From contig NC_050729.1 of NCBI RefSeq assembly GCF_014133895.1, positions 1,054,001 through 1,118,000 on the forward strand: 64,000 nucleotides of DNA. The letters run 5' to 3'. This document shows positions 26,511 through 35,236 of this stretch, piece by piece; the first letter of the stretch is position 1, and each line of letters begins with the position of its first letter. This DNA comes from Torulaspora globosa (taxonomy: Eukaryota; Ascomycota; Saccharomycetes; Saccharomycetales; Saccharomycetaceae). A model generated the notes under the pieces. It did not search any database. It saw only the letters and a program-made list of their open reading frames with translations, and was not told the origin of the DNA. The position numbers and the translations under genes were made by a program.

Positions 26511-28568
26511 TCACTTAAGATCATGGGATAGAAGATCGGGGTGAGCGTGTAAAACACCACTTAGCACATTATCTTGCAAGGACCTCGTTGGTCCCTCGAG
26601 CTCTGTAGAAAGGCTTGCAAGAGCAGGATCTCTCGTGAGAAGTTCCAGTTCTATAGCACTCCACTGGGATGCCACGGCTTCAACTTCTTCTACAGGGCAT
26701 GATCGCAATAAATCTCCAAGAATCTCCAATTGAGCCATCAAAACATCGACCGGAGCTTCCTCATCCGGCCAGCGAGGGTCAACGAACTTGCCAACCTGGA
26801 AAATGGTTGGCCAGAATGACGATATATTGCTCATTTCAAGCAACTCTCTTGCACCGTCTAATGCAAATTCAAAATCCAAGTTTGCCAACGAATGATCAAT
26901 ATGAAGCGCCAGCAGCTTGGTGACGGTCTCGCTCGAACTTTGATCGTCTCGCCTTTTCAACTGCAAGCCTATCTGTAAATTCTCAACAATGCGGAGGGTG
27001 GCAGCCATGTTCTTATAGAGCGATACATTCAATTCCAAAAGGAGCGCAATGAGATCGAATATTCTTGGAGCAAAAGTCAGCAAATCGGAAGGTTTAAAGG
27101 GAATTCCTTTCCCTAAATTGAGAGAGTAGGTCGACAGATCATTGGCAACATCGAGCAGAGCTTCCAAATGCTCATATTTAGTTTTATTCGTTTTCAATAA
27201 TAAATTGAGCGTTCGTCTAGCATTTTTCATTTCTGGTCGGCTTCTAAGACCGTTAGATGCCCTGTTGAAGAAATGCCAGAAATACTTTATAAGCACTTCC
27301 TCATCTACAGCAGAATCGAACTCTGTGAGAAAACTGTCCAGGAGTTCAAACTTTCCCATTTCAAGCACCGTTTCAATGAAAACGGACATCTTCTGATCTA
27401 AGGTTAGGTTCTTGAACACATGTTCCTCCTCCGGGTTCGATGCATCTAAAAGCTGAGATATGGCCTGAACAGTTTCTCCGTTATCACTGCAACCCAGAAC
27501 TTGTTCTCTGACTATTGCAGAGAAATGAGCCTGCTGGCCTAGTGTTTCTTCTTGCGCAATAGAGTAGATCTCCTTCAAGCTATAATTCTTGTAAATCGAT
27601 TCCATGCATTTTGAGTAATGCTTCAGCAAACCCACGGTAATCCCATAGTTCGCTATCTCAACTTTGTCGTCGATCTTTGACAGCAGTTCTTGTACATCGT
27701 GCAAGCTGGCAATCTTGAGCAAGCCTGAACTGTTATCGAAGATGATCTGCGCAGCCTGGGCTTGCACGCGCGAGTTAGCTTCGGCACTAGGTGACACTTT
27801 GCACAGCTCTGCATACAGGTAAGAGAAATTCCGAATGTTGCCGGTAGAATTCAAAGGGAAGTAGACCTCGGTAAAGATATTTTCCAAAAACAGGTCATAG
27901 AGGTTTAAATTCGTGAGATAAGGGATCACCTCACGGTGTATTACCGTTGAAGGAAAATCTGGCTCCGTTTTCAGAATTAGCTTGAATGCTTCTAACGCCC
28001 CCATCGCCTCGAATGCTTCAATTGTGAGAGTTCTGCTCAGTCTTCTATTGATATGCTGTAGAGGTTGCACAATTCCCTCGATCCACTTATCGAAATTCAC
28101 ATCTGATTTAACAACCGACCAAAGCGGTCTATATGACGTAGCCTCCTCTGGAGTATACCTGTTACACAGAATCATACGCCTTCTCATCCATTTTGCTTCA
28201 AATGTGTCGAATTCCAAAGCTTTGCAGTCCGGTATCTCCTTCAACCGTGATTCCACATAATTCCTGGTCGCTCGATATCTTTCCTGCAAAATGCTGTGCT
28301 CCATCTCGACTATAGGTATCAGTTTCTCATCGGAGTCAATCACTTGTATCAACAACTCCTCACAATCAGCATTATGCGCACCTGGGATTTCGAAAAGGAA
28401 CTTCAAGCGAGCTGGATCATCCAGCTCTGGCCATAAAACGCCCACTGCGTCATAGAAGTCTGGTTGCTTTGTAAAACTTGGCAGCAATTGTGCCAAGCGA
28501 CCGGCATCTCTTCTTGCAGCAAAGACTGCTATCAACAGGAAGAACTGGTAATCGGATATCGAGTCCAT
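26511..28568 (-). CDS. SEC39: Sec39, Dsl1 tethering complex subunit
   Basis: This is a 685-residue all-helical protein (S. cerevisiae about 709) with no signal peptide. It belongs to the CATCHR-associated Sec39 family (Pfam Sec39), seen in the N-terminal ISDYQFFLLIAVFAARRDAGRLAQLLPSF repeat-like helices and the long alpha-solenoid. Together with Dsl1 and Tip20 it forms the ER tether for Golgi-derived COPI vesicles. The start is the ATG at 28568. The frame runs four codons further only to a TTG. It sits between PIF1 and MFT1, so chromosome XII (YLR440C) and XIII genes alternate here. Confidence 0.93.
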   Translation of the reverse strand: MDSISDYQFFLLIAVFAARRDAGRLAQLLPSFTKQPDFYDAVGVLWPELDDPARLKFLFEIPGAHNADCEELLIQVIDSDEKLIPIVEMEHSILQERYRATRNYVESRLKEIPDCKALEFDTFEAKWMRRRMILCNRYTPEEATSYRPLWSVVKSDVNFDKWIEGIVQPLQHINRRLSRTLTIEAFEAMGALEAFKLILKTEPDFPSTVIHREVIPYLTNLNLYDLFLENIFTEVYFPLNSTGNIRNFSYLYAELCKVSPSAEANSRVQAQAAQIIFDNSSGLLKIASLHDVQELLSKIDDKVEIANYGITVGLLKHYSKCMESIYKNYSLKEIYSIAQEETLGQQAHFSAIVREQVLGCSDNGETVQAISQLLDASNPEEEHVFKNLTLDQKMSVFIETVLEMGKFELLDSFLTEFDSAVDEEVLIKYFWHFFNRASNGLRSRPEMKNARRTLNLLLKTNKTKYEHLEALLDVANDLSTYSLNLGKGIPFKPSDLLTFAPRIFDLIALLLELNVSLYKNMAATLRIVENLQIGLQLKRRDDQSSSETVTKLLALHIDHSLANLDFEFALDGARELLEMSNISSFWPTIFQVGKFVDPRWPDEEAPVDVLMAQLEILGDLLRSCPVEEVEAVASQWSAIELELLTRDPALASLSTELEGPTRSLQDNVLSGVLHAHPDLLSHDLK

Positions 28569-28722
28569 CAGCCTACTCAAAGCTCTAAGGGCCCTAGACC
28601 GTCCTTATAGTCGATCCTTTGAGTTTACAAGGGTTTTTTCCAAAGTTAATACACTTCTAAGTTAAAAATTACTATAGTCATTATCACCAACTATTCCAGT
28701 TGAAGCTAGCAGGAAGGCTGTG

Positions 28723-29562
28723 ATGTCGTCATTGAATGCCCTGCAGACGGAGCAGGTGAGAAGCAAGGTTTTATACAGTGAAGTGGACATTCCGTTCTAT
28801 GGGTACCTGGAAGCGTTAAGCAGAGCGACGAACCTGAGCAAGAGCATACTGAAAGGTGGTTTAGAGTCTTACGAGAGCCAGGAGAAAGTGACATTTGACG
28901 AAGAATATGTGAGGAAGTTGGAACAGAATGCGTGTCTCAAGTATCTGGAGCTGCAGTCGTCCATCGAGGTGAAGAAAGCTGCTCAAGAGAACTGGGAGCA
29001 GTCGAATAACGAGACTATCGCTACAACGGAGGAGTTGGTGCCGGGGTTGACAGAAACACTCAGGGATGCCAATTCCAGACTAGAAGAACGAATTGAAAGG
29101 ATACGAGGACTCTACGAGTGTGTTAGGAAGGTCAATGCAGAGACTGAAAATCTGCTTGAGGGAAACACCAGCTTGACTGCAACACGGTCTGAGTGGGAGA
29201 GAGAGCTGGGTGGCCCTTTGACGGATAAGCTGATCAAGCAGGGATATATGAGGAGGACTGAGAGTTCCGAGAACGGGGAAAGATACCGGGTTTACGATAA
29301 TTTCACCAAAGGGCCCAAGGAACTGAGACATATAAACCAGTCGATCAGGGCGGATATATCGAGACTAACAGAGGAATTGGCCACCTATAAGAGCCGGTGG
29401 TTGGAGGATGCCAACGTTTTCAGTAGAATCACTTCAGTGCTGAGGGAAGAGCTTGTCAAGAGGAACATGGACGTTGATATTGAAGTGGAAGAGAGGGAAG
29501 AGGAAGAAGAAGAAGAGGAAGAAGAAGAGGAGGAGGAAGAGGAGGAAGAGGAGGAGGAAGAG

Positions 29563-29594
<32 letters not shown>

Positions 29595-29895
29595 GGAGGA
29601 CATAGAAGCAGAAGAAGAAGTCGAAGAAGAAGAGGAAGATGTAGAGGGAGACGAATACGATGATGAGATACAAGAAACGGTGGCGGCTGAGGCAGAAAAG
29701 GATGTTGACAATGTTGCGGCTCAGGAAGACAAAAGGCCATCTCATGAAGAAGAGTTCAAAGATCACGACGAGGAAATGATTGAGGAACCGATGGTCGAAG
29801 AGGTTGATTTTGAGCCTAACGAAACGCAAGAAATAAGAAACAGCAGCACGAATACTCTTCTACCGCAATCAGAGACCGAAATTGCGGATAAATAA
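28723..29895 (+). CDS. MFT1: Mft1, THO transcription-export complex subunit
   Basis: This is a 390-residue protein (S. cerevisiae about 392). Residues 1-255 are helical with coiled coils, typical of the THO subunit Mft1 (THOC7-like). The C-terminal third is extremely acidic and includes 34 consecutive glutamates at residues 259-292 (nt 29497-29598), all encoded by GAA/GAG in a (GAGGAGGAA)n-like tract. THO couples Pol II elongation to mRNP packaging and export. The frame starts one codon earlier at a GTG; the ATG at 28723 is taken. S. cerevisiae Mft1 also has an acidic tail, so acidity is ancestral, but the length of the pure Glu run looks like local repeat expansion. Confidence 0.92.
29497..29598 (+). 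repeat. Purine-only GAA/GAG microsatellite coding for 34 Glu
   Basis: The run has 34 codons, all GAA or GAG, with an irregular 9-bp period (GAGGAGGAA). The top strand is 100% purine, a composition able to form H-DNA and prone to slippage. It lies inside MFT1. Confidence 0.95.
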
Positions 29896-30020
29896 ATGTG
29901 TATCGATAGTGACATTAATCTAATAATCAAAGAGTTTGAAAATTATACAATCTTTTGTATACAAGGTAAAGGAAAGTGCGAACAAGTAATAAATGATTAA
30001 AACGATATTTTTCCATCCGT

Positions 30021-30788
30021 TTACACAGTTTCCAAGATTTCATCCTTGAAGCCAGAAACCTTCTTACCGGTTTCTTCATCAGCACCCTCACCATGCAAAG
30101 TCATTAGAGCACCCAAGTCGAACTTTGGTTGTTTCAACAACTTGACCTTTCTGATGTGAACGTTTTGCAATGGGAAGATGTCCTTGGTAGCATTCTCGAT
30201 CTCCTTGTTGATGACTTCTGGGATCAACTTGGAAGTCAATTGAGCCAAAGTGGAGTTTTGAACTTCTCTGGTCAAGATCTCAGAGATGATCTTTCTGATA
30301 GCTCTGATGTGAGAGGACTGAGCATAACAAGTTCTCTTGACTTGGTTAGCTTGCTTTCTGGTGAACGCAATGGCGAAGACTCTCAACACGTAGTCGTCCG
30401 AAGTCTTAACGGTCACGTTAGCTTCGATCAAAGTCTGCCATTTTCTGACCATAGATCTCAATTTGTCAGTGGTGAAGTCCATACCGTGGAAGTTGGTCAA
30501 CAAGTTCTTACCTTGAACTTCGTCAACTCTCAACTTGACCTTTCTGAACGAGTGGTCTTCAGAACCTTGTAGATCAGCCAAACAGACTTCCACAACTCTG
30601 CCCTTCAAAGCGTCGGAAGCACTCTTCAAACCAGTAGACTTGTTGACCAAAGTCTTACCAACGTTTCTGTTCTTGAAGGTGGATGGGGCCTTGATATCGT
30701 ACCATTCCTTTCTGGTGAATGGGTCAACGACCTTCTTCTTCAAACCTTTCTTACCCTTGGATAGTCTCTTGTTCTTGCCAACAGCCAT
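30021..30788 (-). CDS. RPS1: 40S ribosomal protein eS1 (Rps1)
   Basis: This 255-residue protein is near identical to S. cerevisiae Rps1a/b over its whole length. It begins [36 protein letters not shown] and ends in the eS1 C-terminus [13 protein letters not shown]. It forms part of the mRNA exit-channel side of the 40S head/platform. Codon use is strongly biased to TTG Leu, GGT Gly and AAG Lys, as in highly expressed yeast genes. It is the single counterpart of YLR441C and YML063W. There is no intron in the coding region, and the upstream spacer shows paired Rap1 sites. Confidence 0.98.
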   Translation of the reverse strand: MAVGKNKRLSKGKKGLKKKVVDPFTRKEWYDIKAPSTFKNRNVGKTLVNKSTGLKSASDALKGRVVEVCLADLQGSEDHSFRKVKLRVDEVQGKNLLTNFHGMDFTTDKLRSMVRKWQTLIEANVTVKTSDDYVLRVFAIAFTRKQANQVKRTCYAQSSHIRAIRKIISEILTREVQNSTLAQLTSKLIPEVINKEIENATKDIFPLQNVHIRKVKLLKQPKFDLGALMTLHGEGADEETGKKVSGFKDEILETV

Positions 30789-31171
30789 GTTTGATTTGGT
30801 ATTGCTTGTCCAGTTACGAAGGGTGTCCTGAAAGCTTATAGTATAACTTCAACCTCTACTTCTCTTTTGACAAAAGATACAGATGAAATTTGGTATGCCA
30901 GACGTCCGCTACCTTGCGTATCTGCACGCTCTCCTGCTGCTGCGACGAGCTTCCCAAAGGGCCTCTGCCTAGAGGCTAGGCTGGTCTTTGCAGACTGGGC
31001 AACTCGCCAGCCTGGATCGCCAGAAGGAAACCCGCCTACCGGTCGGCCAGGCTGCCTGCACCGTCTCCTGCTGCGGAGCTTCAGCCTGGTCTGCCAGTCT
31101 CTCTGCCTGGAGGCTGCTCCGCCCGCGATTGCGAGCTATAGAGCGAGCCCCGAAGGAAGCGACGCAAATAT

Positions 31172-31206
31172 TTTTCAGATTTTTCAGGGTGTCGCAAATC
31201 TGAAAA
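31172..31206. repeat. 11-bp perfect inverted repeat next to the Rap1 sites
   Basis: TTTTCAGATTT (31172-31182) and its exact reverse complement AAATCTGAAAA (31196-31206) are separated by 13 nt. The right arm overlaps the first base pairs of a Rap1 site. GACGCA (31161-31166), which resembles the Fhl1 in vitro motif, lies just outside the left arm. Confidence 0.75.
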
Positions 31207-31243
31207 TGTACGGATGGTGGATCGGTCATGGATGTATGGATGT
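31205..31243 (-). promoter_or_regulatory. Tandem Rap1 sites for RPS1
   Basis: On the minus strand, CCATCCGTACATT (31205-31217) differs by one base from the UAS-rpg ACATCCGTACATT, and ACATCCATACATC (31231-31243) fits ACACCCATACATT with one core substitution. Both have the same orientation, 26 bp apart and about 420-455 bp upstream of the RPS1 ATG. Paired Rap1 sites with Fhl1/Ifh1/Sfp1 drive ribosomal protein genes in S. cerevisiae. Confidence 0.75.
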
Positions 31244-31416
31244 TTCTCTTGGGACAGTCACTTGAAAAGTTTGGTAAATAGACTAATTGGAACCTATATC
31301 ATAGGGATCTGGTCGATGAGAATTGGAGATGCGATAACGGCGAGCTACGGGGGACTCCGAACCGGGCTGGGAGAGACTGAGCTGTTGGAGTGGTGTTGTG
31401 GGAAGATAATTGAGTG

Positions 31417-32118
31417 ATGTCAAGTGGTGGGACCGATGTACAAGCGCAGCAGGAACTGCCGAAAGTTAAGAGTCGAGTGGACGTCCAGGTGGGGCTGGTA
31501 GGAGATGCCCAAGTGGGCAAGACATCTCTGATCGTGAAATATGTTCAAAACGTATTCGATGAAGAGTACACTCAGACTTTAGGGGTGAATTTTTTGAAGA
31601 GAAAAGTGAGCATACGTTCTACAGATATAGTATTCTCGATAATGGATCTGGGAGGGCAGAGGGAATTCATTAATATGCTGCCAATTGCATCGTTGGGGTC
31701 GTCAGCAATAGTGTTCCTTTTTGATCTGACGAGGCCAGAGACGTTGAGTTCCATTAAGGAGTGGTATCGACAAGCACATGGACTGAACGAGACGGCGGTG
31801 CCGTTGCTTGTCGGTACGAAGTACGATCTATTCGTTGATTTGGACCCCGAATACCAGGAGCAATTATCAAGGACAAGTATGGAGTACGCCCAGGTGATGG
31901 ATGCGCCGTTGGTGTTCTGCTCGACGGCTAAGTCTGTCAACGTGCAGAAGATCTTTAAGATCGCATTGGCGAAAATCTTCAATTTAACGCTTACGATACC
32001 GGAAATCAACGAAATTGGGGACCCGCTGCTGATCTATAAAAGTTTGGGGAATCACAGGGCTCGTGGTGAAGAAATAAGCCGAAGACCGTCACCGTCGGCT
32101 CGGACATCATTTTCGTAA
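31417..32118 (+). CDS. TEM1: Tem1, mitotic exit network GTPase
   Basis: This is a Ras-superfamily small GTPase of 233 residues (S. cerevisiae about 245) that acts at the spindle pole body. The P-loop GDAQVGKT is at residues 29-36, with switch I threonine in [16 protein letters not shown] in switch II and GTKYD as the NKxD equivalent. The DxxG glutamine position is intact. Tem1 recruits Cdc15 and is controlled by Bub2-Bfa1 and Lte1. No C-terminal CaaX cysteine is present, as expected for this family; the tail [13 protein letters not shown] is basic and serine-rich. The frame starts one codon earlier at GTG, and the ATG at 31417 is preferred. Confidence 0.97.
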   Translation: MSSGGTDVQAQQELPKVKSRVDVQVGLVGDAQVGKTSLIVKYVQNVFDEEYTQTLGVNFLKRKVSIRSTDIVFSIMDLGGQREFINMLPIASLGSSAIVFLFDLTRPETLSSIKEWYRQAHGLNETAVPLLVGTKYDLFVDLDPEYQEQLSRTSMEYAQVMDAPLVFCSTAKSVNVQKIFKIALAKIFNLTLTIPEINEIGDPLLIYKSLGNHRARGEEISRRPSPSARTSFS

Positions 32119-32163
32119 GACAGTTACATACAACATATCATAATGCATATTAGGAAAAGGTTT

Positions 32164-35016
32164 TTACAACCCCTTCAGGCTTTCGTCCTGTTCGAGAGCC
32201 TTTTTCACATCTTCCGACGAAATATTCAGTTTCACGCAGCTAATGTTCTCGTTCTTCATACTCTGCTTGATCAGTATCCCCGCATCGACCAGTTGATTGA
32301 TTACAAAGTCCCATGAGACAATCCTTAGCTGCTCTGGTGTCACTTCGCTGCCTCGATGGAATAACACACGACTTATCTCTTCCACAAACTTGTTCTTTGC
32401 ATTCATTTCAATGAGAAGTCGTATCTCATCGACAATGTCACCTAATTGCTGCTCTTGCAATCCACTTTTCTGCATTAGCTTTTGTAGAGCGTACAAGAAC
32501 AATTTACCGGTGAAAGATAACCTCGAGATGAACCTAGTGCTGTGAGTATTGATGGTTTCGTTTAATGCCTTTATGATATGGGATATGTGAACAGTTTGTA
32601 CACCATCTCCGTCATTCGCATCTTCTTCATCTTCTTGATCTTCTTGGGATATCGCCTTTCCTTGGTAGGAGTAACCGTGCTTGCTCATGTAATGCTGTTC
32701 CGCCAATTCAGCGGCTCTTTTGCAAACCTTAAGTGCTCTTCTGGCGTCACCGCTAACACTGGCGACTTTCCTTGACGCAATTTCGATTGCATCATCAGTC
32801 ATTCGCAGTTGTACTTTCTTTATATGAGACGGCAATTCTGCCCCATTAGCCTCTTCATCAGGATTAATCATATATGCACTGCCTGTCTTCGTATCCTCAT
32901 AAAAGAAAGAGTTATTAAGGCCTTTCAATCTGAACTGTATGATTTGTTTCAACTCTTCGAAAGTATAACCTGTAAACATGATTCTCGTGAATCCAATTCT
33001 GGAAGAAACTTTATTACCGAGCTGCCGTTCAGGTAAATCCATTGTGTTTGCCACAGCAATAACGATTAACTTCGCATTTTCATAAGTTGTCCAGTTGAAG
33101 AAGTTGTACATGATATCTTGAGTCTTGTTCACCAACGCATCCAGTTCATCTAGCAAAACGACGACAGGCCTTTTTTTGTTTCTGGGAACTTTGTTAAAGT
33201 AGAACTCCAAAGATTCCATGGCAGCCCCCCAAGTCAATCTTTCACCCATTATCTTATTCCACAAAGCCTCGTAGCTATCTGTGGGTTTCACCATTTTCAA
33301 ACCATTAATCTCAACAAACTGAAATACAGGAAGCTCATTTTGATCAGAAGACCTTTGCAATTCTTTGACGACCTCCTTAACGGTTAGCGTTTTTCCTACA
33401 CCCGGTGTGCCTGCAATGTACACGGTTGTCGCAGAGCCAGATTCGATGGCACTGTAGATACTTAAATAAATTGAAGCAAATTCGCTCTCACGGGCCGGAA
33501 GGAAATCTTGGAAATTCCCAGATTTCATTATCTCTTCTTTGTCATGCGAAGAATAAAGCTGCTTTTTTATCTTCGAAAAGATTGTCTCGACCACTTCATG
33601 CGTCTTTGGCGCCCTTAGTTTGTTCTCTAAAGCAGCGACGTCAATGTCATTAGTTGACTGGTTAAATTCCGCCAGTTCGGTCAAATCCGGAATGTCATCT
33701 ACCGAACTGAATCTCTTTGAGAATGGCGTGTACTTCTTCTTAGCACGTACCACATTTCTCTTTGTGAACTTCCTTGCCAACGAATTGCTAGCCGTAGATG
33801 ACCGTGAACCATTGGTGAGCTTTGATTCAGTTTTACGTGATTTTCTTTTAGAAGTCTCACTTTTGCCTACCCGCTTATTGCTTATCTTAGCTAGATGTAC
33901 TTCCTCTTGGTCAGATAATGACTCTTCTAACTCGCTTTCTGTTGCTGATGGACCTGACGAGTCATGCTCAGCCCGATAAGGTTTCTTGTTATCATTGTCG
34001 CTGCCGTCATATGCACTGACTATTTCTTCTTCCTCTGACGAGGAGACCTCGCCGGTTGATCGTTCTTTGTCCTCAATATCAGACTCGGTTCTCTCTTCCC
34101 TGTGGTTCTCCTCTGGTGTCTCCTGAGCGTCGTCATACGCATTAGATGAAAGCGATGACAATTCACTGGATGTGTCTTGATCACTGATCTCAGCTCTGCG
34201 TCCCGCGTTTGGTTTTCTTTTTCGGTAAGACGCTCTTCCAACTTGGTTCTCTTCGTCACTGCTTTCCTGAGCGCTTGTGCTATCCGACTCGGTCTCGATC
34301 TTCACGCCTTTCACATACGCCGTCCCAGAGTCCTTATATCGACGATTTGGGCTTCTACGCTGGCCTGCTGGCCGCGGTACTGAGAGCCTTTTCAGCCGCT
34401 CTTCGTATTCCTTAGGCTCTGATTCTGACATTAATCTTCTCTCTTTGTCCATGTCAAAGGGAACAAAATTCTCACCTGTGGGCTCGCACATGTATCTGAC
34501 AAAGAAGTCCCTGTCATTTGTCTTTTGGACTGCCGGATCCCGCCACTGCTCCTCGCTGCGCATGTCTGCAATAGCAAGGAAGTCCTTAAGCCATATCTCA
34601 GAGAGTTCTGCCGTGAGATACAGTTCACCCTTGTCGATCTCGTTGATAAACTTCTCCTTGTAATATTCGTCAGAGTGATCCTCAGCCACCAGCTGCGGCT
34701 GAAATCTGGCATAGTATAAGAAAGGCTTCAGCTCAAACCATCTGAGGTAAGAGAACGCCCAAATCTCGACTATGTTGTTCAACGTATTCAGCCGGATCTC
34801 GTGAATCAAGTACACTGAGTAAGAGTTCGTCACTTCATCCCTCATAATGACGCTATCGCCACGTCCAAACATCAACTTATCAGATTCTCGCTGCAGATAG
34901 ATCCTTTCGGCTCCACGTCTATTCCGGGACCTCCTTCTATCATCAGATATAACGTTCCCCTTCTGATCCTTTACGATGATCTGCCATCCGCTCAGCTCCT
35001 TCGTTGTTTCAGCCAT
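32164..35016 (-). CDS. ORC1: Orc1, origin recognition complex large subunit (pre-duplication ORC1/SIR3 ancestor)
   Basis: This is a 950-residue protein (S. cerevisiae Orc1 914). The N-terminal BAH domain spans residues about 45-190 (GDSVIMRDEVTNSYSVYLIHEIRLNTLNN). A long acidic, serine-rich disordered linker lies at 220-440. The AAA+ ATPase has GTPGVGKT (Walker A, about residues 533-542) and VVLLDELDAL (Walker B), both intact. The winged-helix region closes the protein. The ATP motifs identify it as a functional Orc1, not a Sir3-like degenerate. S. cerevisiae ORC1 (YML065W) and SIR3 (YLR442C) are ohnologs, and both map to this single slot. The frame extends 38 codons upstream to a GTG. The ATG at 35016 (MAETTKELSGWQI) aligns with MAKTLKDLQGWEI. 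Confidence 0.97.
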   Translation of the reverse strand: MAETTKELSGWQIIVKDQKGNVISDDRRRSRNRRGAERIYLQRESDKLMFGRGDSVIMRDEVTNSYSVYLIHEIRLNTLNNIVEIWAFSYLRWFELKPFLYYARFQPQLVAEDHSDEYYKEKFINEIDKGELYLTAELSEIWLKDFLAIADMRSEEQWRDPAVQKTNDRDFFVRYMCEPTGENFVPFDMDKERRLMSESEPKEYEERLKRLSVPRPAGQRRSPNRRYKDSGTAYVKGVKIETESDSTSAQESSDEENQVGRASYRKRKPNAGRRAEISDQDTSSELSSLSSNAYDDAQETPEENHREERTESDIEDKERSTGEVSSSEEEEIVSAYDGSDNDNKKPYRAEHDSSGPSATESELEESLSDQEEVHLAKISNKRVGKSETSKRKSRKTESKLTNGSRSSTASNSLARKFTKRNVVRAKKKYTPFSKRFSSVDDIPDLTELAEFNQSTNDIDVAALENKLRAPKTHEVVETIFSKIKKQLYSSHDKEEIMKSGNFQDFLPARESEFASIYLSIYSAIESGSATTVYIAGTPGVGKTLTVKEVVKELQRSSDQNELPVFQFVEINGLKMVKPTDSYEALWNKIMGERLTWGAAMESLEFYFNKVPRNKKRPVVVLLDELDALVNKTQDIMYNFFNWTTYENAKLIVIAVANTMDLPERQLGNKVSSRIGFTRIMFTGYTFEELKQIIQFRLKGLNNSFFYEDTKTGSAYMINPDEEANGAELPSHIKKVQLRMTDDAIEIASRKVASVSGDARRALKVCKRAAELAEQHYMSKHGYSYQGKAISQEDQEDEEDANDGDGVQTVHISHIIKALNETINTHSTRFISRLSFTGKLFLYALQKLMQKSGLQEQQLGDIVDEIRLLIEMNAKNKFVEEISRVLFHRGSEVTPEQLRIVSWDFVINQLVDAGILIKQSMKNENISCVKLNISSEDVKKALEQDESLKGL

Positions 35017-35236
35017 AATAACCTTTACTTTGCTACCACTTAAATCAAACGCTCTGAACTGCTGAAAAGTTCCATAAAGTCTCTGAACCCGCTGCTTATA
35101 AGATTCAGTACCACACAAGGACCGCAACACGCTCCTAAAGCACGATTGGACCCTTCGATTGCTTGTTTATAGACCCTATTGTAGTTGACGTGCCCGTTAA
35201 AAATAATCTTAATATTTGGCGTCTTACTGGACTGCG

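Larger units (their letters stand above)
30789..31416. promoter_or_regulatory. RPS1-TEM1 divergent spacer with GC-rich block
   Basis: This 628-bp divergent spacer has three parts. An ordinary leader (30789-30900) is followed by a visibly GC-rich block (30900-31160) with repeated CAGCCTGG/CCAGGCTG words. The TEM1-side third contains an 11-bp inverted repeat and two Rap1 sites. A frame open through the GC-rich block has no family features and is not called a gene. Confidence 0.7.

Noticed and set aside
29385..29829. Antisense open frames rich in Ser, Leu or Phe opposite MFT1.
   Set aside because: They are the complement of the glutamate codon repeat and have no independent evidence.
30867..31265. 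A 132-codon open frame in the RPS1-TEM1 spacer.
   Set aside because: It lies in GC-rich promoter DNA where stop codons are scarce, contains the Rap1 sites, and its product is low-complexity.
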